Source: Anabaena subtropica FACHB-260
GTDB taxonomy: Bacteria; Cyanobacteriota; Cyanobacteriia; Cyanobacteriales; Nostocaceae
DNA length: 64,000 bases
Direction: 5' to 3'
NCBI RefSeq assembly: GCF_014697105.1
Contig: NZ_JACJRF010000021.1
Location: 26,408 to 90,407 of the forward strand
The notes below the pieces were generated by a model. It was not told the origin of the DNA. It was given only the letters and a program-made list of their open reading frames with translations, and made no database searches. The position numbers were made by a program, and so were the translations under genes. Below, piece after piece: positions 54,939-63,954 of this stretch. Numbering within the stretch: position 1 is the first letter of the stretch; the number at the start of each line of letters is the position of its first letter.

Positions 54939-56087
54939 ATGCGTATAGCTTGGATTGGAAAGAAATCACCCTTTTGTGGCAATGTCACTTACAGTAGAGA
55001 AGTTACAAATGCCTTGCTAGACAGGGGACATGAAGTCAGTTTTCTCCACTTTGCTCAAGAAGAAACTGAACCCGACAATTGGCCGAAATTCCAAGAAGTT
55101 CCCCTACCCTTCATTTATAAGTCGCAAGTTTACACAATTCCCACTTTCAAAGCGACAAAGCTTTTAACTGATTCACTACGGCAAATCAAGCCAGATATTG
55201 TCCACGCTTCCCTGACTTTATCTCCTCTCGATTTTGTTTTACCAGAAATCTGTGAACAATTAAATTTACCCTTAATTGCTACATTTCACACCCCATTTGC
55301 AGGTAAAGGGGCAAAACTTATATCAGGAACACAACTTTTAGCTTATCAACTCTATGCGCCTTTTTTGGGTAACTATGATCGCGTAATTGTATTTTCTCAA
55401 ATTCAACGAGAATTGTTAGCGCGTATGGGTGTAAAAGAAAAAAATATTGCTGTAATTCCTAATGGTGTAGATACTGCTAAATATTCCCCTGGTTATTCTC
55501 AAGTTAAAACAGAATTTAAAGCTGAACGCTTGTTTGTTTACCAAGGAAGAATTGCGCCGGAAAAAAATGTAGAATCGCTCCTACGTGCTTGGAAGCAAGC
55601 AGATATGGCAGATGGGAGTAAGTTATTAATGGTTGGTGATGGCCCTTTAAGAGCTACTTTAGAACCCTTTTATGGTGCTGACTACGGCATTATTTGGTTA
55701 GGATTTGTGGCTGATGAAGAAAGGCGGATCAATCTTCTTCGGGGTGCTGATGTATTTATTTTGCCTTCGTTAGTTGAGGGTTTATCTCTATCTTTACTAG
55801 AGGGTATGGCTTGCGGACTCGCTTGTTTAGCAACCGATGTGGGTGCAGATGGCGAAGTTTTGGAAAAAGGGGCTGGAGTAGTCATGAATACAAAAACTGT
55901 GCGATCGCAGTTAAGAACCCTTTTACCACTATTCCAAGACCATCCAGAGTTAACAACAGTATTGGGGCAAAAAGCTAGAAAGCGCGTAGAAGAACGCTAC
56001 ACACTAGAGAAGAATATTACTCATTTAGAAGAACTTTATCGTGAAGTTCTAGCACAGCAACCAGTAAAACTCAGTTGGGGAGCTTAG
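54939..56087 (+). CDS. Glycosyltransferase family 4 (GT-B)
   Basis: A 382-residue enzyme. The N-terminal acceptor domain begins MRIAWIGKKSPFCGNVTYSR and includes PLIATFHTPFAGKGAK. The C-terminal donor domain has LFVYQGRIAPEKNVESLLRA, then LLMVGDGPLR, and an EX7E-type motif in PSLVEGLSLSLLEGMACGLA. Such enzymes transfer a sugar from a nucleotide donor to a lipid or polysaccharide. The acceptor is unknown. It stands alone. Confidence 0.87.
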   Translation: MRIAWIGKKSPFCGNVTYSREVTNALLDRGHEVSFLHFAQEETEPDNWPKFQEVPLPFIYKSQVYTIPTFKATKLLTDSLRQIKPDIVHASLTLSPLDFVLPEICEQLNLPLIATFHTPFAGKGAKLISGTQLLAYQLYAPFLGNYDRVIVFSQIQRELLARMGVKEKNIAVIPNGVDTAKYSPGYSQVKTEFKAERLFVYQGRIAPEKNVESLLRAWKQADMADGSKLLMVGDGPLRATLEPFYGADYGIIWLGFVADEERRINLLRGADVFILPSLVEGLSLSLLEGMACGLACLATDVGADGEVLEKGAGVVMNTKTVRSQLRTLLPLFQDHPELTTVLGQKARKRVEERYTLEKNITHLEELYREVLAQQPVKLSWGA

Positions 56088-56217
56088 AGGTAAAATACAC
56101 TAATTTTTAGATTCTTAGTTTTTAACAACTTCAATCATTTAAAAGTTAGAGGTTAGCAAGCTATAATTTGCTACCTCTTGAAATCTACAAAACAGATCAG
56201 ATATTCTGCCTCATTAC

Positions 56218-57999
56218 TTATACATCCCAGACTTTCTTTGCTAATTGAGCTAACATTTCCTGCCGACGCTCTATTGCTGTTGAGTTCCATTCATTAAATG
56301 TGCCTAAATCTTTTACTGCACGGTCAATCGCTGTATTTAATCCAACATTAACTGGTTCTACTATTGATTTAGTAATTAAAAATTTTGATTTTTGATAAGC
56401 ATTTTTCTTAACTTCAAATATTTTATTTTTTATTGAAGTATTGATAGGCTTCTCAATTAATGTAAGATTTCCTAAATATTTAACATACTTGTATATTTGC
56501 TCTTGTTTATCAAATGAAGATTTAACTAACTCATAATTTTGAGGTAATATATGTTCGATTTCAACAGTTTTATTTATATAGTTTTTTAAATTAGTATGAG
56601 CTTCTATTTCTCCATAGGCTAATTCATCAATATACTGCGTAAGTTTAGCTAAGATATATTGCAAAACTTTTTTACGTACAGAATCCTCATCAAGCTGACG
56701 AAAAGCGAGTAAAAATTTTTCCGCTAGTTTTTGCTTTTCTACTCCAATTTCCTCAAATATAAACTGATCAAGTAACTGTTGGTTATTTATTTGCCTTAGC
56801 TTAGATGCCCATTTTACAAATAAAATTTCAAGTTTACTGGATCTAGCTTGCGTAATGATACATATAAATAAAAAGTTTTCTAGATGTTTACAGAGGCTGG
56901 TAAACATTTCTTTAGAAAAGTGCTGAGTAGCTAGAAGTAATACAAAATGCTGGCTAGTTGAAAGATAAGATATATTTAGTAAATAACGGTTTGGTTTACC
57001 AAAAATATCTTTTCCTTCTTTAAAATTTGCAAATGCTTTTGCCGTTTTAACTAAAGAATCGACAAAATCAAATGGCTTATCTTGATATTCACATTTATCC
57101 TGGTTTTCTTCAAACCATTCATAAATTTTATCTTCTCTTATGCGTTCTGAATCATATTTAGAAACAATAAAATAACGAAGAAATCTTATAGGATTTTCAT
57201 TAGATTCATATAATATTTTTAGCATCTCCTTCCACTTATTTTTCAGTCTTTCAAAATCTTTGTCCTTAATAATTTTATTTTTAGCAATTTGGATAAACAT
57301 GAGATTTTTGAGTAGATCCATAGAATCCAGACCAACTCCACGATTATTAATAGTTGCAAAAACTTTGAGTGCGTGTGACATACTCTTGGTTTCTACACGA
57401 ACTACTCTTACATTTTTAATAAAGCGTGCATAAAATAGCTTAACTTGCTGAATAGTAGTTTCATTACCACCAAATTCATCTTTTAGAAATCTTAATGCAA
57501 TTTGATAAGCATTTTTAATACGTCGCACAGAACTATTTTCAGGAATATCTAAAAAATTTTGTTGTCTAGCAATTCTTTCTAAAATATAACGGCTTTCTTC
57601 ATCATATTGAAGTTCTATTCTTTCCTTAAATTTTTCGCTACCATTTTCCTCCAAAACATATGAAGTAATAAATCCTTTAAGTTGACCAATATTATGTTCG
57701 TCTGGATTTAGTTCTAGTAAATAATCTCTTACGGCACACACAATTAAATAAGCAGTCGTCATTCTTTGCTGTCCGTCAATTAGTTCATATAATTCTTGAG
57801 ATTTGCAAACAATGATACTCCCTATAAAACACTCCCAGTCAGAGCCAGACTTATTATCTAGAAATGGTTCATAAACATCTTCAAGAAGTTCTCTAACCTG
57901 CTTTTCCTCCCAAACGTATTCACGCTGGTATTCTTTAACTACATAGAAGTCTTGAAATAATTCTTCTAAAGTATAATCACGCGATTCAATTGCTGCCAT
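56218..57999 (-). CDS. DUF262 and DUF1524 (HNH) protein, GmrSD-like
   Basis: A 593-residue protein. The N-terminal DUF262 domain contains FYVVKEYQREYVWEEKQVRE and the ParB-like nucleotidase motif in YELIDGQQRMTTAYLIVCAV. The C-terminal DUF1524 domain, of the His-Me finger (HNH) kind, contains EIEHILPQNYELVKSSF and YLGNLTLIEKPINTSIKNK. This two-domain layout is that of single-chain GmrSD-type modification-dependent restriction enzymes, which cut phage DNA with modified cytosines. No partner gene is adjacent. The gene is AT-rich relative to its neighbours. Confidence 0.85.
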   Translation of the reverse strand: MAAIESRDYTLEELFQDFYVVKEYQREYVWEEKQVRELLEDVYEPFLDNKSGSDWECFIGSIIVCKSQELYELIDGQQRMTTAYLIVCAVRDYLLELNPDEHNIGQLKGFITSYVLEENGSEKFKERIELQYDEESRYILERIARQQNFLDIPENSSVRRIKNAYQIALRFLKDEFGGNETTIQQVKLFYARFIKNVRVVRVETKSMSHALKVFATINNRGVGLDSMDLLKNLMFIQIAKNKIIKDKDFERLKNKWKEMLKILYESNENPIRFLRYFIVSKYDSERIREDKIYEWFEENQDKCEYQDKPFDFVDSLVKTAKAFANFKEGKDIFGKPNRYLLNISYLSTSQHFVLLLATQHFSKEMFTSLCKHLENFLFICIITQARSSKLEILFVKWASKLRQINNQQLLDQFIFEEIGVEKQKLAEKFLLAFRQLDEDSVRKKVLQYILAKLTQYIDELAYGEIEAHTNLKNYINKTVEIEHILPQNYELVKSSFDKQEQIYKYVKYLGNLTLIEKPINTSIKNKIFEVKKNAYQKSKFLITKSIVEPVNVGLNTAIDRAVKDLGTFNEWNSTAIERRQEMLAQLAKKVWDV

Positions 58000-58150
58000 T
58001 ACACTTTATTCTCCTGTATTTATACTTGAATTAATCTGTAATAATTACTGTTTTATGCGAAGCATTTATATAAAATATACAATGCCTGATTCTGATTTAG
58101 TGAAAGAATAATTATTAGATTCCCAATCTTAATTACTCAAGATGAAATAA

Positions 58151-58894
58151 CTACCAACCCAAACTAGTTGGTTGTTGATAAATTCGCTTCAAAGTATTCA
58201 CATCTCTGGGTGAAATCGGCGGCGGGTTGCGGACTTGGGAAAAATATAAAGCATCGGTTGATAATGTACTATGTCCCCAAATCCCCAAGGCGTGACCGAG
58301 TTCGTGACGGGCTGCTGAAATGAGGTAATTACCAGTCTGGGTAGGGCTTAACAGGATAGTAAAGCGGTGTAATAGAACTTTGTTGCTGGTGTATAGTTCG
58401 TAGCGGGTTAGAGCAGAACGCGCGCGCGGGATTTTGTTTTCACGAAGCTCTAAAGGTGGCGTTTTGCGCTCAATTGTAATATCCGCAATTTCTGGCTGTT
58501 CTACAACTGTCAAAGGTAAATAATTATTCCATTCTTGCACAGTCTGTAAAATACTATCAACCCATACTTGCGCCTGTTGGTTATTAATAATTTGTGGTCG
58601 TTTGATATGAACTCGAACGGGAAATTTTGACCAGACTAAATAACCTACTTCAGTTGTGACAACTTGGGAAAAGTAATCACCGCTATTGGTGTTGTCTTGC
58701 CATTGTGAGAGTGTGGATGGTAAGGAATGGGGTTGTGGGGATGAGGGGTTCGTACTTAGAGCGTTCGTATATGGGAGATTAGTAAAAATAATTAGCAGCC
58801 CTGTACCTATAGTTAAGGTAAGGGCTGCTAGTAAATGCTTTGTTATTAAGTTTTTTAGGGTTTTAGGTTTTGGGTATTGCATTTTATTCCCCAT
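58151..58894 (-). CDS. Secreted zinc metalloprotease-like protein (metzincin-type)
   Basis: A 247-residue protein with an N-terminal signal segment (LLAALTLTIGTGLLIIF). A strong AGGGAGG precedes the ATG at 58894. The zinc site is HELGHALGIWGHS (H197, H201, H208), like matrixins but with one extra residue before the third histidine. The preceding part fits the metzincin N-terminal subdomain. It probably acts in the periplasm or outside. It follows secG by 20 bases and is probably co-transcribed. Confidence 0.8.
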   Translation of the reverse strand: MGNKMQYPKPKTLKNLITKHLLAALTLTIGTGLLIIFTNLPYTNALSTNPSSPQPHSLPSTLSQWQDNTNSGDYFSQVVTTEVGYLVWSKFPVRVHIKRPQIINNQQAQVWVDSILQTVQEWNNYLPLTVVEQPEIADITIERKTPPLELRENKIPRARSALTRYELYTSNKVLLHRFTILLSPTQTGNYLISAARHELGHALGIWGHSTLSTDALYFSQVRNPPPISPRDVNTLKRIYQQPTSLGW

Positions 58895-58914
58895 GTACCT
58901 ACCTCCCTCTAATT

Positions 58915-59148
58915 TTATTTAGGTAGCCAGCCGGCACTTAAAACTACTGTTAAACCAAGGAAAATTACCGTCAATGCCCAGGTAACACGATTTAAGGTAT
59001 TTTCGGCGCTTTTGGTGCTGCTAAATAACTGGGCTTGTCCACCGATCGCTCCAATTCCATCACCTTTGGGACTATGGAGCAACACTAATACTATTAGACC
59101 AACTGCGGAAAGCGCCCAAATAGCTTGCACGATACTAGTAACTGTCAT
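58915..59148 (-). CDS. secG: Preprotein translocase subunit SecG
   Basis: A 77-residue protein with two hydrophobic segments (IVQAIWALSAVGLIVLVLLH and WALTVIFLGLTVVLSAGWLP) separated by the conserved LLHSPKGDGIGAIGGQAQLF and the NRVT motif. I chose ATG 59148 (MTVTSIVQAIWALSAV); the frame is open for ten more codons upstream. SecG is the non-essential SecYEG subunit that aids protein export. It is downstream of gpmI, from which it is separated by a perfect hairpin. Confidence 0.92.
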   Translation of the reverse strand: MTVTSIVQAIWALSAVGLIVLVLLHSPKGDGIGAIGGQAQLFSSTKSAENTLNRVTWALTVIFLGLTVVLSAGWLPK

Positions 59149-59197
59149 GGTAGCAATCTCTTTTATAACAAGTTTCAAAACAGAAGGGTTTTCGGGG

Positions 59198-59233
59198 AAA
59201 GAACAGTTAACAGTTTGCTGTTAACTGTTCTTT
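59198..59233 (-). terminator. 16-bp perfect hairpin between gpmI and secG
   Basis: AAAGAACAGTTAACAG and CTGTTAACTGTTCTTT pair perfectly around a TTTG loop. The T-run is short on the minus strand (TTTCC), so termination after gpmI may be partial; read-through would join gpmI to secG. Confidence 0.6.
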
Positions 59234-59239
59234 CTTAGC

Positions 59240-60841
59240 TTAGTTAAGACCTACAGGAATAGGAGCGCGAGTAAGTTGCACATCATATTCTGCTGGTTGT
59301 AGGAGCGATCGCCCTGTCATTTCTGGTGGTTGGGGTAGTTGTAAAATATCGAGAATCGTGGGTGCAATATCGGCTAGCTTGCCGCCACTGCGTAGTTCGA
59401 CGTTAGTACCACGTCCAGGGATTTTTACTTTTTCACCTTCCACTAAAATTAAGGGGACTGGGTTAGTTGTGTGAGCTGTCCAAGAATTACCTTCTTTATC
59501 TAGCATATACTCGGCGTTGCCGTGGTCGGCGGTAATAATTGTTGTCCCGCCTGCTTTGCTCACACCTTCTAATAAGCGACCCAAACAGCGATCAACTGTT
59601 TCAATCGCCTGTATTGTTGGTTCTATTTGACCAGTATGCCCTACCATATCTGGGTTGGCATAGTTAATCACAACCAAGGAGTAGATACCTTTTTGAATTG
59701 CGGCGATCGCTGTATCGGTGACTGCGGTTGCTGACATTGCTGGGGCTTTGTCGTAAGTCGCTACCATTGGACTGCTGACAAGTTCCCTGTCTTCGCCAGC
59801 AAAAGGTTCTTCTAAGCCACCATTGAAGAAATAGGTGACGTGGGCATATTTTTCGGTTTCGGCGGTGCGAAACTGATTTAAACCCTGATTGGCGATGACT
59901 TCACCCAAAATATTGCTTAAGTTCTGCGGCTCAAAGGCTACAGATACTGGTAGATCAGAATCGTACTGTGTAAATGTGACAAAAGACAGTGGTTCAATTT
60001 GCTGTCTTTCAAAACCTGTAAATTTGTCACTGGTAAAGGCCTGAGTTAGTTGTCGGGCGCGATCTGGACGGAAGTTAAAGAATATCACCCCATCTCCTGG
60101 CTCGATTGTACCTGGAGCAATTCGCACGGGAACGATAAACTCGTCATTCACTCCTTCAGCATAAGATGTTCGCAAGACATCAACAGATTTGCGTCCATCA
60201 CCCGCGCCATCTTGTGTCATGACATCATAAGCGCGTTGTACCCGATCCCAACGGTGATCGCGATCCATCGCGTAGTAACGACCACTAACGGTAACAATGC
60301 GTCCAATTCCTACATTGTTTATGTAGTCTTCTATGGCGCTGATTGCTTGTATACCATTAGTTGGCGCCGTATCACGACCATCAGTAATGGCATGAATACA
60401 AACTTCAGAAATTCGCTGTTCTTTGGCTAAGTCAAGTAGTCCGAATAGATGGGTTATGTGCGAGTGTACACCCCCCTCAGAACAAAGCCCTACTAAATGT
60501 AGCTTGCCATTCCGACTACGAACTTCCTGGCAAATTTTGACAAGAGCTGAGTTGCTGAGGATAGAACCATCCTCCACTGCATCGGAGATTCGTACCAATT
60601 CCTGTGGCACGACTCGCCCAGCACCAATGTTCAAATGACCAACTTCTGAGTTACCCATTTGACCTTCTGGCAATCCTACGGCTTTCCCTGATGTGTGGAT
60701 GAGGGTATGCGGGTAAGCCGTCCATAAACTTTCCATAACGGGAGTTTTGGCGGCAGCAATAGCATTTCCTCGCGTCTCCTCGCAGTAGCCCCATCCGTCT
60801 AAAATGACTAGCACCACAGGAGCAACAGGTGCTTTGGTCAT
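59240..60841 (-). CDS. gpmI: 2,3-bisphosphoglycerate-independent phosphoglycerate mutase
   Basis: A 533-residue two-domain, Mn-dependent phosphoglycerate mutase of glycolysis. The ATG at 60841 (MTKAPVAPVVLVILDGWGYC) is preceded by AAGGG; the frame is open for 19 more codons upstream. The phosphatase-like domain holds VVLVILDGWG (metal-binding Asp) and the nucleophile serine in PEGQMGNSEVGHLNIGAGRV. The metal-binding TIITADHGNAEYM is in the C-terminal part. The transferase domain includes HAITDGRDTAPTNG. The length is normal. Confidence 0.96.
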   Translation of the reverse strand: MTKAPVAPVVLVILDGWGYCEETRGNAIAAAKTPVMESLWTAYPHTLIHTSGKAVGLPEGQMGNSEVGHLNIGAGRVVPQELVRISDAVEDGSILSNSALVKICQEVRSRNGKLHLVGLCSEGGVHSHITHLFGLLDLAKEQRISEVCIHAITDGRDTAPTNGIQAISAIEDYINNVGIGRIVTVSGRYYAMDRDHRWDRVQRAYDVMTQDGAGDGRKSVDVLRTSYAEGVNDEFIVPVRIAPGTIEPGDGVIFFNFRPDRARQLTQAFTSDKFTGFERQQIEPLSFVTFTQYDSDLPVSVAFEPQNLSNILGEVIANQGLNQFRTAETEKYAHVTYFFNGGLEEPFAGEDRELVSSPMVATYDKAPAMSATAVTDTAIAAIQKGIYSLVVINYANPDMVGHTGQIEPTIQAIETVDRCLGRLLEGVSKAGGTTIITADHGNAEYMLDKEGNSWTAHTTNPVPLILVEGEKVKIPGRGTNVELRSGGKLADIAPTILDILQLPQPPEMTGRSLLQPAEYDVQLTRAPIPVGLN

Positions 60842-61025
60842 AATAAAATTGCCCTTTACTTTTTGTAATACCCGAATGATACCACTGCTACTCACCACTG
60901 CAAGTGAATTTCTGCTTATTAACTTCTATGATGACAAAAATCTATTTTTTTTAGATTTTTTTTAACCTAAATAATTGTCGAATGTATTTTGTGATAGATA
61001 CCAATAACTCTATTTGCAGTGAATG

Positions 61026-61085
61026 GGGTAATGGGTAAAGAGTAATTTGTCATTGAGAATAAATTCTTACGTATTACCCATTACC
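61026..61085. repeat. Dispersed inverted repeat (GGTAATGGGTAA / TTACCCATTACC)
   Basis: Twelve-base perfect inverted arms enclose an AT-rich loop. It is a close relative of the element at 9962-10013 and likewise lies at the 3' side of a minus-strand gene. Confidence 0.65.
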
Positions 61086-61124
61086 ATTTATCGGTTACTG
61101 GTTCTTACTAGTAACTTAGATGTT

Positions 61125-62819
61125 TTATTTCTTCTTTGTATTAGATTTAGCAGCCTTAGCAGCTTTCTTAGCAGCTTTTTCCGCCTCGATCGCCTCTAAC
61201 CTTGCATTTTCTTTTTCTTCAGCAATTTTATCCAGATAATAATGGTAATCACCTAGATACACACGGAATTCACCATCCCGAATTTCGACGATTTTGTTGG
61301 CGACCTGAGAGATAAAATAGCGGTCATGAGAAACGACAATCGCCGTACCATCGTAATTTTGTAGTGCTTCTTCCAGCATTTCTTTTGCTGGAATATCTAG
61401 GTGGTTAGTAGGCTCATCGAGAATAATTAAGTTGGCAGGACGTAAGAGCATTTTTGCCAATGCTAAACGCGCTTTTTCTCCTCCGCTCAATGCTTCTACT
61501 TGCTTAAAGACAGTGTCTCCCGTAAACAGAAACTTGCCTAAAAGCGTGCGGACTTCTTCATTTTTCCAGTCAGGAACTTCATCGTGAATAGTTTCCATGA
61601 CTGTTTTCTTCAAGTCCAAAGCTTCGGCTTGATTTTGCTCAAAGTAACCAGGGATGACACCATGATCCCCTATTCCCACACTACCTTCTGTAGGTGGTTC
61701 TAAACCCATAATTATCCGCAACAGCGTAGATTTTCCTGCGCCGTTAGGGCCTAAAAAAGCAATGCGATCGCCTCTTTCAATTAAGAGATTTGCACCCAAG
61801 AACAAAATCTTATCATCGTAGGTATGGGTTAAATCTTTAATTTTCACTACCTCGCGTCCACTGCGGGGTGCTGGTGGAAAACGGAAGTGTAAAGTTCTCA
61901 CGCCAGCTATTGGTGCTTCGATACGTTCGATTTTATCTAGTTGCTTTTCTCGGCTTTTCGCTTGGGTACTGCGGGTAGCACTGGCGCGGAATCTATCGAC
62001 AAAAGCTTGTTGTTTCTCAATTTCTTTCTGCTGACGTTCGTAAGCGCTCAATTGTGCTAGTTGGCTTTCGGCTTTTTGTTCTAGGTAGGCTGTGTAGTTA
62101 CCAAGGTAGGTGCTAGAAACACCGCGTTCAGTTTCGACAATTTGGGTACAGAGGCGGTCAAGGAACTCCCGGTCATGGGAAACTATCACCATCGGTGTAG
62201 TGAGCTTTTTCAGGTAATTTTCCAACCACTCAATAGTTTCTAAATCTAAGTGGTTAGTCGGCTCGTCCAGCAGTAAGATATCTGGTGCTTGGAGAAGAAT
62301 CTTACCCAAACTCATCCGCATTTGCCAGCCACCAGAGAAAGCGCTGACGAGGCGATCGCCATCTTCTTGCTCAAATCCCATTTCTGGGAGAATCTTCCCA
62401 ATGCGCGCTTCTAAACCATAGCCATCCAAACCTTCAAACTGACGCTGCAAACGATCCAACTTGTCGATCAGCTTATCTAGTTCCTCTGGAGTGGCTGTTT
62501 GCATATCATGCTGTACTTGGGTTAGAGCCAATTGTACTTGGTTGGCTTCCTTAAATACAGTCCAAAACTCTTCTCTGACGGTGCGGCTAGGATCTACCTC
62601 AAATTCTTGGTTGAGGTAAGCTATGTGCAGGCTAGAAGGACGGATAATTTCCCCAGCCGTCGGTTCTATCTCCCCAGTAATAATTTTTAGCTGAGTTGAT
62701 TTTCCCGCACCGTTGACACCGACCAAACCAATGCGATCGCCTGGTTTCACTTCCCAGTTGATATCTTTGAGAACTTCGCCTGTAGGATAAATTTTACTAA
62801 TATGTTCTAATCGCAGCAT
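61125..62819 (-). CDS. ABC-F family ATPase
   Basis: A 564-residue soluble protein with two ATP-binding cassettes and no membrane domain. The first has Walker A GVNGAGKST and signature FSGGWQMRMSLGK, the second GPNGAGKST and LSGGEKARLALAKM; both Walker B motifs end LLLDEPTNHLD or ILDEPTNHLD. The linker between them is basic and coiled-coil-like (KAESQLAQLSAYERQQKEIE). ABC-F proteins act on the ribosome in translation control or antibiotic resistance. The C-terminus is Lys/Ala-rich. ATG 62819 is preferred to the TTG at 62822. Confidence 0.93.
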   Translation of the reverse strand: MLRLEHISKIYPTGEVLKDINWEVKPGDRIGLVGVNGAGKSTQLKIITGEIEPTAGEIIRPSSLHIAYLNQEFEVDPSRTVREEFWTVFKEANQVQLALTQVQHDMQTATPEELDKLIDKLDRLQRQFEGLDGYGLEARIGKILPEMGFEQEDGDRLVSAFSGGWQMRMSLGKILLQAPDILLLDEPTNHLDLETIEWLENYLKKLTTPMVIVSHDREFLDRLCTQIVETERGVSSTYLGNYTAYLEQKAESQLAQLSAYERQQKEIEKQQAFVDRFRASATRSTQAKSREKQLDKIERIEAPIAGVRTLHFRFPPAPRSGREVVKIKDLTHTYDDKILFLGANLLIERGDRIAFLGPNGAGKSTLLRIIMGLEPPTEGSVGIGDHGVIPGYFEQNQAEALDLKKTVMETIHDEVPDWKNEEVRTLLGKFLFTGDTVFKQVEALSGGEKARLALAKMLLRPANLIILDEPTNHLDIPAKEMLEEALQNYDGTAIVVSHDRYFISQVANKIVEIRDGEFRVYLGDYHYYLDKIAEEKENARLEAIEAEKAAKKAAKAAKSNTKKK

Positions 62820-62950
62820 CAAGTTTCTCTCAGTTAGGAATTATGGTTAGTTGCGGACGAAGTACCAATACTGTGTCCAATATTAACAAAAATTAACCAA
62901 CAATTTGTCTTAAGAAACTCTTACCAAACGAAAGAGTAAAGTGATCTTGT

Positions 62951-63754
62951 TTAATTGCCGCTTTGAGAGTCAGAAGACTGCTGTTGCGTAGCTTGTCGTA
63001 CTTCCTCAATACTTAAATCTAAAGCTTGTGCCACTTGCTCTAAAGTCAAACCTGCTGCCAACATTGCTGGTACTGCTTTTAGCTTGCCACTGCGCTCACC
63101 TTCTTGAAAAACATCTTGAAAATACCTAGTATTTCTTAATTCGCTGAGGCTAAACATTTCTTCTAACTCCTTCTTACTAATTGTCGGCAACTTGTACAAC
63201 AGGATAGTCTCTATCAATTCTAATAATTCTTTTTGTTTAGCTGGTAAGTTGATTTCTGATTTTGTTCTGGCTATCAACTTCCTGGCTTCTACAATGGCTG
63301 TATCTTCAGATGTCACTATCAATTTGACAGTAGCCAGACTAATTGGTAAGGAAGTCGCATCTATTAATTCATCCAGATAAATTCGCCTAACTCGCTCACT
63401 AATAAAAAATTCCTGATAATGCTTAATATCTCCTGTGTCTATACTTCTGCTTGGATATAAAATCACAGCACCCCAGTCATTTAAGGGTTGATTTTGACGC
63501 AGGTATAAACAAATTTCCGCAAACAGTCGTGAATAAAGTCTTTCATCTGCTTGAAACTGCACTTCCACAAAATAGATGAGATGATCATTTTCAACTGTAG
63601 GCACAAACACACCATCTATTCTGAATGCTGTTTGTTTAATTTCAACTGATGAAAATTGGTAGAGACTTGCTACATCAGGAGAATTACCAATCAGTTCAAA
63701 GAAGATATCTGGAAATTCTTGAAATAGGCGATAAAAAATGCTATCAGTTTTCAC
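62951..63754 (-). CDS. DUF2887 / Rpn-type PD-(D/E)XK nuclease-like protein
   Basis: A 267-residue protein of a family very abundant in cyanobacteria and often annotated as Rpn-family nuclease or putative transposase. It begins MKTDSIFYRLFQEFPDIFFE. The nuclease core reads FRIDGVFVP and then IYFVEVQFQAD; the usual catalytic lysine is replaced by glutamine, as is common in this family. The C-terminal helix resembles a small DNA-binding or coiled-coil element. It lies at the right end next to an incoming gene. Confidence 0.8.
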   Translation of the reverse strand: MKTDSIFYRLFQEFPDIFFELIGNSPDVASLYQFSSVEIKQTAFRIDGVFVPTVENDHLIYFVEVQFQADERLYSRLFAEICLYLRQNQPLNDWGAVILYPSRSIDTGDIKHYQEFFISERVRRIYLDELIDATSLPISLATVKLIVTSEDTAIVEARKLIARTKSEINLPAKQKELLELIETILLYKLPTISKKELEEMFSLSELRNTRYFQDVFQEGERSGKLKAVPAMLAAGLTLEQVAQALDLSIEEVRQATQQQSSDSQSGN

Positions 63755-63954
63755 GATTTTGAATAAATTTTAACTTGCGATTATATATTTTTTTCTATTC
63801 CTAAAACATATCTTACTTCTTAAACTGGAGAGCAAGCACCAACAATATTTATTCCTTGTTTTTCTTTCTCTGCTAGTTCTGAGTTCAAAGTCATACCAGT
63901 TTAATATGAAGGTGCATATAATAGAGGAAACAAACTCGATAAATTAAAATAACC

